A DNA stretch of 64,000 nt from Kribbella pittospori (GTDB lineage Bacteria; Actinomycetota; Actinomycetes; Propionibacteriales; Kribbellaceae): positions 471,003-535,002 of the forward strand of contig NZ_SJKB01000006.1 in assembly GCF_004331465.1 (NCBI RefSeq), given 5' to 3'. This document shows, in pieces, positions 37,927 to 47,311 of this stretch. Every line of letters starts with the position of its first letter. Position 1 is the stretch's first letter. The notes below the pieces were generated by a model that saw nothing but the letters and a program-made list of their open reading frames with translations, had not been told where the DNA came from and did no database searches. The position numbers and the translations under genes were made by a program.

Positions 37927-37993
37927 AGACTATTCCATGCGTGTGCATCTAATGTCTAGGCATTAAATGCGTTTGCATTGAATGCGCGTGCAT
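37927..37993. promoter_or_regulatory. Three MarR-type operators between the MFS and MarR genes
   Basis: ATGCGTGTGCAT (37937-37948), ATGCGTTTGCAT (37967-37978) and ATGCGCGTGCAT (37982-37993) share the form ATGC-N4-GCAT. The first abuts the MFS -10 (TAGTCT on the minus strand, 37927-37932); the last ends 3 bp before the MarR ATG. Best reading: the MarR protein represses both itself and the pump. Confidence 0.8.
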
Positions 37994-37996
37994 GCT

Positions 37997-38461
37997 ATGG
38001 TCGCCTCCATGACCGCCACGAAGGTCAGCGCCGGTCCTGGTGAGACCAGCGCCGATGTCAGTGCAGATGTGAGGGAATGGCGCGAGCTGCTGGCTCGCCA
38101 CGCCGACCTGACCTGCGCCCTCGACCGGGCTCTGCAGGCCGGCCACTCGCTGGGTATGAGTGAGTACGAGGTGCTCGAGCGTCTCGCCGAGTTGCCCGAG
38201 CACTCCGCCAAGGTGCAGACCATCGCCAAGTCGGTCCATCTCAGCCAGAGCGCGCTGTCCCGAGTGATCGGCCGGCTGGAGACCGCCGGCCTGGTCGAGC
38301 GGCACATGTGCCCCGAGGATCGGCGCGCGGTCAACGTGCGGCTCACCGACGACGGTCTGCACGTTCAGGCAGAAGCCGAGCCGACCCAGCGCCGGGTGCT
38401 CGCCGAACGGCTGCACGCACCACTGGTCAAGAGCTGTGATCCCCCTACCATCGGTGGATGA
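37997..38461 (+). CDS. MarR family transcriptional regulator
   Basis: 154 aa winged-helix protein: MSEYEVLERLAELPEHSAKVQTIAKSVHLSQSALSRVIGRLETAGLVERH and the wing CPEDRRAVNVRLT. Starts at 37997 or 38009; ATG 37982 is rejected because it lies inside an operator palindrome. The 3' end overlaps the hydrolase (ATGA). Probably controls the divergent MFS pump and the hydrolase. Confidence 0.88.
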   Translation: MVASMTATKVSAGPGETSADVSADVREWRELLARHADLTCALDRALQAGHSLGMSEYEVLERLAELPEHSAKVQTIAKSVHLSQSALSRVIGRLETAGLVERHMCPEDRRAVNVRLTDDGLHVQAEAEPTQRRVLAERLHAPLVKSCDPPTIGG

Positions 38462-39489
38462 CTGACGAACCGCTCCTGACCGCCGAGGAAGCTCGGGAAG
38501 TCATCGAGGACCTGAACCGCATCGTCGCGCCCGAGGGCATCCAGGAGAGCTACCAACTCACCGCCGGAGGCGTCGATCACTGGGTCTACGCCCGTGGTCA
38601 GGACCGGTCGAACCCGGTCATCCTCTTCGTGCACGGTGGTCCCGCGTCGCCGCTGTCGCCGGTGACGTGGCAGTACCAGCGGCCGATCGAGGAATACTTC
38701 ACGGTCGTCACGTACGACCAACGCGCCGCCGGCCGGACCTTCCGCACGATCGATCCGGAGACCATCGCGGACACACTGAAGATCGAGCAGTACGTCGCCG
38801 ACGCGATCGAGCTCACCGAGCAGATCCGCGAGCGGTACGGCCTCGACAAGGTGATCCTGATGGGTCACAGCTGGGGCACCGTGATCGCCACACATGCGGC
38901 CCTCGCCCGGCCCGACCTGTTCCACGCCTACGTCGGGATCGGCCAGTTCATCAACTCCCGGACCAACGAGCGGCTCTCGTTCGAGTACGCCCTCGAGCAG
39001 GCCCGCGCGCACAACCACACCGAGGCACTCGAGCAGCTCGAGTCGATCGCGCCGTACCCCGGTGACGAGCCGGTGACCCGGGAGCGAATCATCATCGCCC
39101 GGGACTGGGCGCAGTACCGCGGCGGTCTGACCGCCTATCGGGACAACTCGCTCTACTTCTTCCAGGCTGCGTTGCTGTCGCCGGAGTACACGCTCGAGGA
39201 GGCCGAAACCATTGGCGAGGGCAACATGTTCACCCTCGGCCGGGTGCTGGACCAGCTGCTGGAGGTCGACTTCACCGGGGTCACCGAGTTCCCGATCCCG
39301 GTGGTGATGTTCCTCGGGCGGCACGACTACACGACGCCGAGTGCCCCGACGGCCGAGTGGATCGAGGCGGTCAAGGCGCCGTACAAGCAGGCGGTCTGGT
39401 TCGAGCGCTCGTCACATCTGCTGCCTTGGGAGGAGCCTGGCAAGATGCTGGTCAGCCTGCTCGCGCATGTCCGTCCGCTGGTCAGTTGA
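38458..39489 (+). CDS. Alpha/beta hydrolase, proline iminopeptidase-like (S33)
   Basis: 343 aa. Oxyanion motif HGGPAS (residues 59-64), nucleophile Ser138 in GHSWGT, likely catalytic Asp in FLGRHDYTT and His in SSHLLPWEEP. It could be a prolyl aminopeptidase or an esterase. Co-expressed with MarR (4-bp overlap), which may mean that it inactivates a MarR ligand. Overlaps ilvA by 8 bp, convergent. Confidence 0.86.
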   Translation: MTDEPLLTAEEAREVIEDLNRIVAPEGIQESYQLTAGGVDHWVYARGQDRSNPVILFVHGGPASPLSPVTWQYQRPIEEYFTVVTYDQRAAGRTFRTIDPETIADTLKIEQYVADAIELTEQIRERYGLDKVILMGHSWGTVIATHAALARPDLFHAYVGIGQFINSRTNERLSFEYALEQARAHNHTEALEQLESIAPYPGDEPVTRERIIIARDWAQYRGGLTAYRDNSLYFFQAALLSPEYTLEEAETIGEGNMFTLGRVLDQLLEVDFTGVTEFPIPVVMFLGRHDYTTPSAPTAEWIEAVKAPYKQAVWFERSSHLLPWEEPGKMLVSLLAHVRPLVS

Positions 39490-40684
39490 GCGTGTACGTG
39501 TAGCCGTTGCCGGTCAGACCGGCCAGGACGCGGTCGCGGTGGTCCTCGCCCCGCAGTTCGAGTTGCAGCGCCACCTCGACCTCGTCCAGATTCAGCGTCT
39601 CCGAGATGCGCTCGTGCAGTACCTCGATGAGGTTCGCGTCCATCCCGGCCAGTTGGGTGAGCAGGGTGGCCAGGCCGCCGGGCATGTCCGGGATCCGCAC
39701 TCGGAGCGACAGGTACCGCCCGGCTGCGGCCATGCCGTGCCGGATGACGCGCATCAGCAGCAGCGGGTCGATGTTGCCGCCGGACAGCACCACCACGACC
39801 GGCGGCTTGAACCGCTCCGGCTCGTCCAGTACGGCGGCCACCGCGGCAGCGCCGGCCGGCTCGACCACGAGCTTCGCCCGCTCGAGCAGCAGCAAGAGGG
39901 CCTTGGACAACGAATCCTCGCCGACCGTGCGCATGTCCCCGACGTACTGCTGGACCGCCTCGAACGGGACCTTGCCCGGCAGCCCGACCGCGATCCCGTC
40001 CGCCATCGTCGCCATCTCCGCCAGCTGGACCGGCTCGCCGGCTGCGAGCGAGGCCGGGTACGCCGCCGCGCCCGCGGCCTGCACCCCGACGACCTCGATC
40101 GGGGCTCCGTCGCGTTGCATCGCCGACGCGATCCCGGCGATCAGGCCGCCACCACCGGTCGGTACGACGACCGTCCGTACCTGGGGGCACTGCTCGACGA
40201 TCTCGAGCCCTGTGGTGGCCTGACCGGCGACGATGTCGGGGTGGTCGAACGGATGGATCAGCACCGCACCTGTCTCGGCCTCGAACGCGTGCGCCGCCCG
40301 CAGACAGTCGTCGATCGACGTACCGACAAAGCGGATCTCCGCGCCGTACGCCCGGGTCGCCTTCTCCTTCGGGATCGGTGCGCCATGTGGCATGAACACG
40401 GTCGCCTTGATGCCGAGGAGTTGCGCGGCGAGCGCGACGCCCTGGGCGTGATTGCCGGCGCTCGCCGCTACCACACCGCGTCTCCGCTCGGCCTTGGACA
40501 GCCGGGCCATCCGCACGTACGCGCCGCGCAGCTTGAACGACCCGGTGCGTTGCAGGTTCTCGCACTTCAGGAACACGTCGCCGCCGACCAGTTCGCTCAG
40601 CCAGCGCGAGTACTCCAGCGGCGTCGGCGCCACCACGTCATGCAACAGGTCGGCCGCTCGCACGATGTCCTTGGCATCGATCAC
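39482..40684 (-). CDS. ilvA: Threonine ammonia-lyase with C-terminal ACT domain
   Basis: 400 aa PLP enzyme that deaminates threonine to 2-oxobutanoate. PLP lysine in SFKLRGA (Lys51), glycine loop VVPTGGGGLIAG near 172, and an ACT-like regulatory domain from about 325 (LSLRVRIPDMPGGLATLLTQL). Length and domain order match the short TdcB/IlvA form. GTG start with TAGGGT six bases upstream: leaderless. Confidence 0.92.
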   Translation of the reverse strand: MIDAKDIVRAADLLHDVVAPTPLEYSRWLSELVGGDVFLKCENLQRTGSFKLRGAYVRMARLSKAERRRGVVAASAGNHAQGVALAAQLLGIKATVFMPHGAPIPKEKATRAYGAEIRFVGTSIDDCLRAAHAFEAETGAVLIHPFDHPDIVAGQATTGLEIVEQCPQVRTVVVPTGGGGLIAGIASAMQRDGAPIEVVGVQAAGAAAYPASLAAGEPVQLAEMATMADGIAVGLPGKVPFEAVQQYVGDMRTVGEDSLSKALLLLLERAKLVVEPAGAAAVAAVLDEPERFKPPVVVVLSGGNIDPLLLMRVIRHGMAAAGRYLSLRVRIPDMPGGLATLLTQLAGMDANLIEVLHERISETLNLDEVEVALQLELRGEDHRDRVLAGLTGNGYTYTLN

Positions 40685-40690
40685 GGCTTT

Positions 40691-40696
40691 ACCCTA
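40691..40696 (-). promoter_or_regulatory. Predicted -10 of ilvA
   Basis: TAGGGT on the minus strand, six bases before the GTG start and no ribosome site between. Confidence 0.45.
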
Positions 40697-40737
40697 CGCA
40701 CCAAAACCAGTTGCACCCGCCACATACGCTGCGGCTC

Positions 40738-41997
40738 ATGAAGGTCACGGCTGTCGTGGTTCGCCCCTCCGACGAGGCGGTCCTCGTGCTGCCGTCCGGC
40801 CTCCCGCAGGTGGAGGTCGCCGAGAAGCTCTGGTTCCCGGACGTGGAGACCGCGGTCCGGGCACTGCGCGATCAGCTGTCGATCGAGGCCGTCGTCCTCA
40901 CCTGCCTCGACGAAGAGCCGGTCAACTACCTGATGCTCTCCACCGGCTCTGTTCCGGCGGATGCTCGGTGGGTGCAGGATCTCGACGATCCGGCGGTCGT
41001 GGCCGCGCGCGACCACCTCGCGCTGCCGGCAGACTCCCCCGAGACCCCTGCGTGGACGAGGCCGGGCTGGTACGACGACGTGCTGCCGTGGATCGACGAA
41101 CAGCTCGCACGGACGGGCGTCTGGTCCCAGGTGCGATCCTGGGGCTTGTCGAACGTACTGCGTATCCCGACGGCGCAGGGAGACGTGTATTTCAAGGCGC
41201 TCGCGCACTCCAGCACTGTCCGGCCGGCGCGGGCGGATGCGTTACCGCTGTTGTTCGCGCATGAGCCGATGCTGTTGAAGCAGCTCTCCGACGAGCGGCC
41301 CGGCGAGGTGCCTGCTCCACTGGCCGTGGACGAGAAGCGGGCTTGGATGTTGCTGCCCGACCTCGGAACCCCGTTGAGGGACTCGCCGGACATCTCCCTG
41401 TGGATCGACGCACTGCGCGGGCACGCGAGGTTGCAGCGCAGCTATGCGGATCAGCCAGACCGGCTGCTGGAGTTCAGCTGCGTCGACCGCCGGCTCGCCG
41501 TACTGGAGGCGGAGATCGATCGAGTGCTCGGGCCGAACCCGGCCACCGAGCTGCTCGCGCCCGCGGAGCGCGCGCTGCTACCGAAGCGGGCGGAGCAGTT
41601 GCGTGAGGCAATCACCGAGCTCGCCGCGATCGGCGTACCGGAGACTCTGCTGCACGGCGATCTGCATCCGCGGAACCTTGCCGTCCGGGATGGCCGGGTG
41701 CTCGCGTTCGACTGGACGGACGCCGCTGTGTCCCATCCGTTCCTGGACCTTGTGACGTTCTTCGAGCAGCGGTCGCCGATGTCGACGGATCCGCGGTTGA
41801 AGGATGCCTATCTGGCCGAGTGGGAGTCGTACGCGTCGCCCGCGGACCTGCGTCGTGCGCTTGAGCTGGCTGAGGAGCTGGGGGCACTCCACCAGGTCAT
41901 GACCTACGCGCACCTGCCGGATTCCCTGTCCGGACCGAGCAAGGACTCCATGCTCCGCGGCGGCGTGTGGTGGCTCAGGCGGATCCTTGCCCAGTAA
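40738..41997 (+). CDS. Phosphotransferase (aminoglycoside kinase-fold) protein
   Basis: 419 aa. The N-terminal ~90 residues look like a Nudix-related or accessory beta domain (VVRPSDEAVLVLPSGLPQVEVAEK), then a kinase fold: YFKALAHSS, catalytic LLHGDLHPRNLAV and metal-binding AFDWTDAAVSHPFLDL. Substrate unknown. ATG with TACGCT seven bases upstream and no ribosome site, so possibly leaderless. It abuts the convergent gene at 41998. Confidence 0.8.
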   Translation: MKVTAVVVRPSDEAVLVLPSGLPQVEVAEKLWFPDVETAVRALRDQLSIEAVVLTCLDEEPVNYLMLSTGSVPADARWVQDLDDPAVVAARDHLALPADSPETPAWTRPGWYDDVLPWIDEQLARTGVWSQVRSWGLSNVLRIPTAQGDVYFKALAHSSTVRPARADALPLLFAHEPMLLKQLSDERPGEVPAPLAVDEKRAWMLLPDLGTPLRDSPDISLWIDALRGHARLQRSYADQPDRLLEFSCVDRRLAVLEAEIDRVLGPNPATELLAPAERALLPKRAEQLREAITELAAIGVPETLLHGDLHPRNLAVRDGRVLAFDWTDAAVSHPFLDLVTFFEQRSPMSTDPRLKDAYLAEWESYASPADLRRALELAEELGALHQVMTYAHLPDSLSGPSKDSMLRGGVWWLRRILAQ

Positions 41998-42771
41998 TCA
42001 TCGGTGCAGCACGGCCAACTGGTTCCGCATGCCGCGGCGGACGGGCGGATCGAGGTACCGGTCCCACGTGGGGCGACGCTCGCCGCGCAGCAGGGCGTAG
42101 TACGCGAGTGCCTCGGACAACGCGGCTTCGCGGAGGTAGCCGCGGGCCAGTGGCTGCTTGCCCCGCCCGTTCGGTCGCGGCCGCCGCTCGTACGCCGCGT
42201 TGGCGGTGAAGATCCCGAGTCCGTAGAACACGGTGAGCAGATCGGTCAGCGGCTCGTGGTCGGGCCGGCGAGCCACCGAGATCCGGCTACTGCCGAGCAG
42301 CAGTTCGTGGCCGGCCTCGTGGGCGAAGATCGCGATCAGAGCGACAGGGTCGGCGGCCAGCGTCGGTGAGAGCTGGATCTGGTTGCGCTCGACGCCACGG
42401 ATCCAACGGCCGGACGGTTCCTTCACCACCGCCGCCGACCTCCGGTACGCCGGCCGCCGGATCCCGTCGCCGACGAGTTCGAAGCTGAGTGCGCATTGGT
42501 CCGGCCGAAGATCCATCCGCTCGCTGACCCGCCGGCACAGTTCCTCAGCGGCCGGCCGGCTGCCGTCGTACCCGGCCGGGATGAGGTCCGTGGGCAGCGC
42601 GATCGGCCGCAACACGACGTCGCGGCCGAACTCGGTGATCATCCACTCCATCGACGACCGGATCCATCGGCGGCTGCCACCCGGCAACCGCTCCCGTGGC
42701 GCCTTCAACTGGGACCGCACCTGCTGGCTCCGCCGCAACACCCCGATCGGATTCCTCACCCGCCGGATCAT
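41998..42771 (-). CDS. Protein with HEAGH metalloprotease-like motif, unknown
   Basis: 257 aa, basic N-terminus, no membrane segment. Residues 150-156 read AHEAGHE, a zinc-peptidase-type HExxH, with EALAYYALLRGE further on. No overall family recognised; it could be a cytoplasmic peptidase or a structural relative. ATG at 42771 chosen because the frame upstream runs antisense to the ABC permease. Confidence 0.65.
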   Translation of the reverse strand: MIRRVRNPIGVLRRSQQVRSQLKAPRERLPGGSRRWIRSSMEWMITEFGRDVVLRPIALPTDLIPAGYDGSRPAAEELCRRVSERMDLRPDQCALSFELVGDGIRRPAYRRSAAVVKEPSGRWIRGVERNQIQLSPTLAADPVALIAIFAHEAGHELLLGSSRISVARRPDHEPLTDLLTVFYGLGIFTANAAYERRPRPNGRGKQPLARGYLREAALSEALAYYALLRGERRPTWDRYLDPPVRRGMRNQLAVLHR

Positions 42772-42833
42772 GCCAATCGGACGCCAATGTAAACCCGGTT
42801 GGTTCCACAGAGTTCCCGATCGCGTACGACGAG

Positions 42834-43646
42834 CTACTTCAGCAGGAGCTTGCCGAGGCGTTGGGAGGCTATGTACATGCCGATGGTGCCCATGGCGGCG
42901 AGGTAGAAGGCGTGGACGAGGAGGAACCAGCCGACGGTGCCGGTGGTGAGGGCGCGCTCGATCACGACGCCTTGGTAGAGCGGGGTGATCTCGACCAGCC
43001 AGCGGATCGCCTCCGGGTACGTCTCGACCGGGTAGAAGGTGGCCGAGAACAGGAACATCGGCATCACCGCGAGCTGAACGAACTCGAAGTCCTGCCAGCT
43101 GCGCATGAAGGTGGTCAGCGCCATCCCCGCGCCGGCGAACGCGAGCGCGATCAGGACCGAGGCCGGCAGTGCGAGCAGCGCCCACCAGGACGTGATCAGG
43201 CCCATCCCGAGCATCACCGCGATGAACATCGCCGAGTAGCAGGCACCGCGCAGCAACGCCCAGGTCACCTCGCCGGTCGCGATGTCCCACGGCCGCAACG
43301 GCGTCGCCAGCATCGAGTCGTAGAGCTTGGCGTACTTCATCCGGAAGAAGATGTTGTACGTCGAGTCGAAGATCGCACCGTTCATCGCCGAACTGGCCAG
43401 CATCGCCGGCGCGACGAAGGCGGCGTACCCGATCGTGGTGCCGTCGGACAGGGTGAAGTCGCCGACCAACTGCGCGACACCGATGCCGATCGACAGCAGG
43501 TAGAACAGCGGCTCGAAGAACCCGGACAGGAAGACGATCCAGGACCGCCGGTAGAGCAGGAAGTTGCGCTCGACGATGTGCCGGCCACCACCGCCGCCGA
43601 GGACGCGGGCCGGGACCGGGACGACCCGGGCAGTGAGAGTCGTCAT
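42834..43646 (-). CDS. ABC-2 exporter permease 2
   Basis: 270 aa, six transmembrane segments: IVERNFLLYRRSWIVFLSGFFEPLFYLLSIGIG and FMRSWQDFEFVQLAVMPMFLFSATFYPVETYP, the DrrB/NodJ pattern. ATG overlaps the stop of permease 1 by one base (TGATG). The two permeases probably form a heterodimer with the ATPase at 44428. Confidence 0.88.
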   Translation of the reverse strand: MTTLTARVVPVPARVLGGGGGRHIVERNFLLYRRSWIVFLSGFFEPLFYLLSIGIGVAQLVGDFTLSDGTTIGYAAFVAPAMLASSAMNGAIFDSTYNIFFRMKYAKLYDSMLATPLRPWDIATGEVTWALLRGACYSAMFIAVMLGMGLITSWWALLALPASVLIALAFAGAGMALTTFMRSWQDFEFVQLAVMPMFLFSATFYPVETYPEAIRWLVEITPLYQGVVIERALTTGTVGWFLLVHAFYLAAMGTIGMYIASQRLGKLLLK

Positions 43647-44428
43647 CAGCCCACCAGCCTCTTGGTGAAGCCGCGGACGGCGAACCACGTGCCGACCGCG
43701 AACCAGGCGAGCAGGTAGACGACGTTGAGCAGCGCGAGCGGCGGGTTGATCGTGCCCATCGCCAGATCGCGGGACAGGGTGACGCCGTGCCACAGCGGAC
43801 TCAGGTAGGCAAGCCACTCGATCCAGTTCGGCAGCTGCGAGACCGGGAAGAACGCACCGGAGAACAGGAACGCCGGGATCACCCCGAAGCGGAAGATCAT
43901 CGCGAAGCCGGAGTCGTTCTCCAGCGTCGTCGCCACCGCCGCGACCGGGGCCGCGGCGGCCATCCCGACCAGCAGCGCCACCGGCAGCGCGAGCACGCCC
44001 AGCGGGGAGCTCAGCCCGCCGAACAGGGCGATGACCACGAGGAAGACCGCGCACGTGCTCCCCACCCGGAAGGCGATGAAGCCGAACTGGCCGGCGACGA
44101 CGTCCACCGGCCGCAGCGGAGACGCGATCATCGAGTGGAAGAACTTCTGCCACTTCAGCCCACTCATCACCGGGTACGTCGACTCGCCCACGGCCACCTG
44201 CAACGCGGTGGAGGCGAGCAGCCCGGGCGCGATGAACTGCAGGTAGCTCACGCCACCCAGCGCACCCGTCCCGTTCCGGTCGACGAAGGAGCCGAGGCCG
44301 ATCCCCATCGCGGCCAGGTAGAGCAGTGGCAGCAGGAAGCTGCTGATCAGCGTGCCCTTCCAGGTCCGCTTGTAGACGGTCAACCAGTAGTCGAACTGGC
44401 GACGGCCGTTCTCCAGGACGAGCGCCAT
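43646..44428 (-). CDS. ABC-2 exporter permease 1
   Basis: 260 aa, six transmembrane segments; WKGTLISSFLLPLLYLAAMGIGLG and FAMIFRFGVIPAFLFSGAFFPVSQLPNWI mirror permease 2, so the pair arose by duplication. One-base overlap with the upstream ATPase gene. Confidence 0.88.
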   Translation of the reverse strand: MALVLENGRRQFDYWLTVYKRTWKGTLISSFLLPLLYLAAMGIGLGSFVDRNGTGALGGVSYLQFIAPGLLASTALQVAVGESTYPVMSGLKWQKFFHSMIASPLRPVDVVAGQFGFIAFRVGSTCAVFLVVIALFGGLSSPLGVLALPVALLVGMAAAAPVAAVATTLENDSGFAMIFRFGVIPAFLFSGAFFPVSQLPNWIEWLAYLSPLWHGVTLSRDLAMGTINPPLALLNVVYLLAWFAVGTWFAVRGFTKRLVG

Positions 44429-45375
44429 CAGTCCACCAACGTCCGGCCGGTGAGCCGGAGGAACACGTCCTCGAGGGTCGAGCGCCGGACCAGGACCGAG
44501 GCCGGCTGCAGACCGCGCTCGTGGACCGCCGCGACCGCGTGCTCACCGTCGTCGGTGTAGAGCAGCAGGCGGTCCGGCAGCACCTCGATGCGCTGGGCCA
44601 GGTCCTCGACCTTCCCGGCCAGTGCGTCGTGGTCGGACGACATCACCTCCGGCCCGAACCGCAGCTCGGTCACCTCACGCGTCGAGTAGTCCCGGATCAG
44701 CTCGGCCGGCGACCCCTCGGCCGCGATCAGACCGCCGTCCATCACCACCAGCCGGTCACAGAGCTGCTCGGCCTCGTCCATGTAGTGCGTGGTGATGATC
44801 AGCGTCACGCCGGCCTGCTTCAGCCGGAACAGCTTGTCCCACAACAGATGCCGGGCCTGCGGATCCAGCCCGGTCGTCGGCTCGTCGAGCAGCAACAGGT
44901 CGGGGTTGCTCACCAGCGAGCGTGCGATCGTCAGCCGCCGCTTCATCCCGCCGGACAACTCGTCGACCTTGACGTCCGCCTTCTCGGTGAGCGAGACGAA
45001 CTCGAGCAACTCGTCCGCGCGACTGCGGCACTCCGCCCGGCTCAGACCGAAGTACCTGCCGTAGATGGTCAGGTTCTCCCGGACGGACAGCTCGGTGTCG
45101 AGGGTGTCGTCCTGCGGGCAGACGCCGAGCCGGGCCCGGATCGACGGGCCCTCGGTGGCCGGGTCCATGCCGAGGATCTGCAGGGTGCCGCCGCTGGTCG
45201 GTGAGACCGCGCCGATCATCCGCATCGTCGACGACTTGCCCGCGCCGTTCGGCCCGAGGAATCCGAACGCCTCCCCGCGCCACACATCCAGGTCGATGCC
45301 CTTGACCGCCTCGAAGTCGCCGTACGACTTCCGCAGTCCACGGACATGGACCAGGGACTCCCGCTGCTCACTCAC
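44428..45375 (-). CDS. ABC exporter ATP-binding protein (NodI/DrrA-like)
   Basis: 315 aa. Walker A GFLGPNGAGKSSTMRMI, signature LSGGMKRRLTIARSL, Walker B LLLLDEPTTGLDPQAR, H-loop TTHYMDEAEQ, and a C-terminal extension ending RRSTLEDVFLRLTGRTLVD. GTG start with TAGGGT seven bases upstream. First gene of a three-gene exporter; substrate unknown. Confidence 0.92.
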   Translation of the reverse strand: MSEQRESLVHVRGLRKSYGDFEAVKGIDLDVWRGEAFGFLGPNGAGKSSTMRMIGAVSPTSGGTLQILGMDPATEGPSIRARLGVCPQDDTLDTELSVRENLTIYGRYFGLSRAECRSRADELLEFVSLTEKADVKVDELSGGMKRRLTIARSLVSNPDLLLLDEPTTGLDPQARHLLWDKLFRLKQAGVTLIITTHYMDEAEQLCDRLVVMDGGLIAAEGSPAELIRDYSTREVTELRFGPEVMSSDHDALAGKVEDLAQRIEVLPDRLLLYTDDGEHAVAAVHERGLQPASVLVRRSTLEDVFLRLTGRTLVD

Positions 45376-45464
45376 GGTCCCGACCCTAGACGGACCGGCC
45401 GACAGTTTCTTGTCGATTTGGGCGGTTCCATCCATCGACGCTAGAACCTCAACACGACTGGAGG

Positions 45465-46196
45465 TCAACCGCGGCCGACGTACGGCATGCCGGCGGCCAT
45501 CACGGTCAGCGTGGGTACGGCGACCGATGTCGGGAGCTGGGCGATCCGGACCACGAAGTCCGCCACGATCTTCGGATCGAACGTCGGCTCGGCCGCGATC
45601 GTTCCGTCCGGCTGAAGCACGCCCTGCCCCATCCGCTCGGTCATCGGGGTCGCGGCGTTCCCGATGTCGATCTGGCACGCCGTGATCCCGTGCGCGCGGC
45701 CTTCCAGCTCGAGGCCCTTCGTCAGCCCGGTGACGGCGTGCTTGCTGGCCGTGTACGCGATCCCCTGCGGCCGCGGGACGTGCGCCGAGATGGAGCCGTT
45801 GTTGATGATCCGTCCACCCTTCGGGTCCTGCCGCAGCATCATCGCGAACGCCGCCTGCGCACACAGGAACGATCCGGTCAGGTTGGTGTCCACCACCCGC
45901 CGCCAGTCCTCCTCGGCCAGATCCTCCACCCCGGCCGCCGGCGCACCGGTCCCCGCGTTGTTGACCAGTACGTCGATCCGCTCGAGCCCACCGAAGAGCG
46001 CACGCACCGCCTCACCATCGGCAACATCCAGTACCGCGGTCCGCACTCGCCCCTCAGCCGACAGGGCAGCCGTCTCGCGCAACTTCTCCTCGGTCCGCCC
46101 GGTGACAGTCACCTCGAACCCAGCCGCCGCCAACGCCAGCGCCATCTCGCGCCCGAGCCCCGAACCACCACCGGTCACCACTGCTACCTGCGCCAT
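45465..46196 (-). CDS. Short-chain dehydrogenase/reductase
   Basis: 243 aa Rossmann fold: VVTGGGSGLGREMALAL (NAD(P) binding), LVNNAGTG, and catalytic NNGSISAHVPRPQGIAYTASKHAV (Ser, Tyr, Lys). Substrate unknown. The start lies 13 bp inside the CPBP gene, so the two are translationally coupled. Confidence 0.9.
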   Translation of the reverse strand: MAQVAVVTGGGSGLGREMALALAAAGFEVTVTGRTEEKLRETAALSAEGRVRTAVLDVADGEAVRALFGGLERIDVLVNNAGTGAPAAGVEDLAEEDWRRVVDTNLTGSFLCAQAAFAMMLRQDPKGGRIINNGSISAHVPRPQGIAYTASKHAVTGLTKGLELEGRAHGITACQIDIGNAATPMTERMGQGVLQPDGTIAAEPTFDPKIVADFVVRIAQLPTSVAVPTLTVMAAGMPYVGRG

Positions 46197-47041
46197 CCTG
46201 GCACTCTCCTGTCGCTCGCCGAATCGGCGTCTAGCATCGCAGGAGCCACAGAAGGACGGCGTCGCCAGTAGCAGCCGACCGCGATCGCCGTGGCGGTCAG
46301 GACGAGGAGTTCCACCCAGACACCGTTGCCGAGCGGAGGAATCAGCTCCTCGGTGAGGTTCCACGCCGCGTGCACGAGGATGGCCGCAGGTACGCCGCCG
46401 CGGAGGCGCTCGGTGACGAACAGCATCACGTAGGTCAGCGGGAACAACCCCAGGAAGAAGGTCAGTCCCTGCTGGGTGAACAGTCCGTCGTCATGCTGAC
46501 CGGTGCCGTTCAGGAAGTACAGCGGCACGTGCCACAGTCCCCAGGCCGCGCCCAGGACCACGGTCGTGGCCAACTGGCCGTAGTACCTGCGCAGTCGCGG
46601 CTGCACGTAACCTCGCCAGCCGAACTCCTCCGCGACCGGTCCGGCCAGGAGGGTGTAGGCCAGCGCACCGAGCGGTCCGCCGGCGCCGGCAATCACGTCG
46701 GCGGCATGGTCGGGAAACGCCGCGAGGTGTCCGGTCAGGGCAGACGCTGCCAGTGGCGGCAATGCCCCGAGCAGTACGGCGGCGATCGGCCACCGCCACG
46801 ACCACCTCACCAGCCGCTGCTTCTCCCGATGCCACAGCCACATCGCCAAGGCCGCCAGCGACGGGCCGGACGCCGCCAGGGTGAAGACGAGCATCCCGCC
46901 GCCCTCGTCGAGGTTCGCGCCCAGCAGTCCCAGGATCGCCCAGGGCAACCAGCTCAGAACGACACAGATCGCTCCGAACTCCAGCAGCCGGCGCCTCGTC
47001 GTCACCACGCTGTCCACCGACCGGCCGTCGATCGCCGTCAC
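46184..47041 (-). CDS. CPBP family intramembrane metalloprotease
   Basis: 285 aa, eight transmembrane segments. Active-site motifs EEFGWRGY, WGLWHVPLYF and HAAWN match the CAAX-prenyl-protease/bacteriocin-processing (Abi) family. GTG at 47041 is preferred because GGGGGA lies five bases upstream; a longer start at 47146 is possible. Its cargo is unknown. Confidence 0.87.
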   Translation of the reverse strand: MTAIDGRSVDSVVTTRRRLLEFGAICVVLSWLPWAILGLLGANLDEGGGMLVFTLAASGPSLAALAMWLWHREKQRLVRWSWRWPIAAVLLGALPPLAASALTGHLAAFPDHAADVIAGAGGPLGALAYTLLAGPVAEEFGWRGYVQPRLRRYYGQLATTVVLGAAWGLWHVPLYFLNGTGQHDDGLFTQQGLTFFLGLFPLTYVMLFVTERLRGGVPAAILVHAAWNLTEELIPPLGNGVWVELLVLTATAIAVGCYWRRRPSVAPAMLDADSASDRRVPGWRR

Positions 47042-47275
47042 GCGTCCCCCAGCAGCTCGCAGGAATATCACCCGAGCCAGCCTCGTTGCGACGAGAGGGC
47101 CGGACCAGGGTGCCAGACCGACCAAGCACCGGGGTCCTAGGCCCACCCCGCGTCACAAAACGCACCCTTGCGCCGTCACTAGATCGTGCACTGGTTCTCA
47201 CCTTCCACGAACAGTGACGACCCGAAGACTGTGAGTAAGTGAGTGGCGGCTCAGTCAGGAATCTTGGAAACTCAT

Positions 47276-47311
47276 TTGCGTGTATCACGCAAGCATGTAT
47301 ATGCTTGCAGC
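47276..47311 (+). promoter_or_regulatory. Leaderless promoter and 20-bp operator of the MarR-MFS operon
   Basis: TTGCGT (47276-47281), 18-bp spacer, TATGCT (47300-47305), then six bases to the ATG at 47312. The perfect palindrome GCAAGCAT-GTAT-ATGCTTGC (47289-47308) covers the spacer and the -10, so binding would block polymerase. A half-site CATGCAAG overlaps the start codon. Confidence 0.8.
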
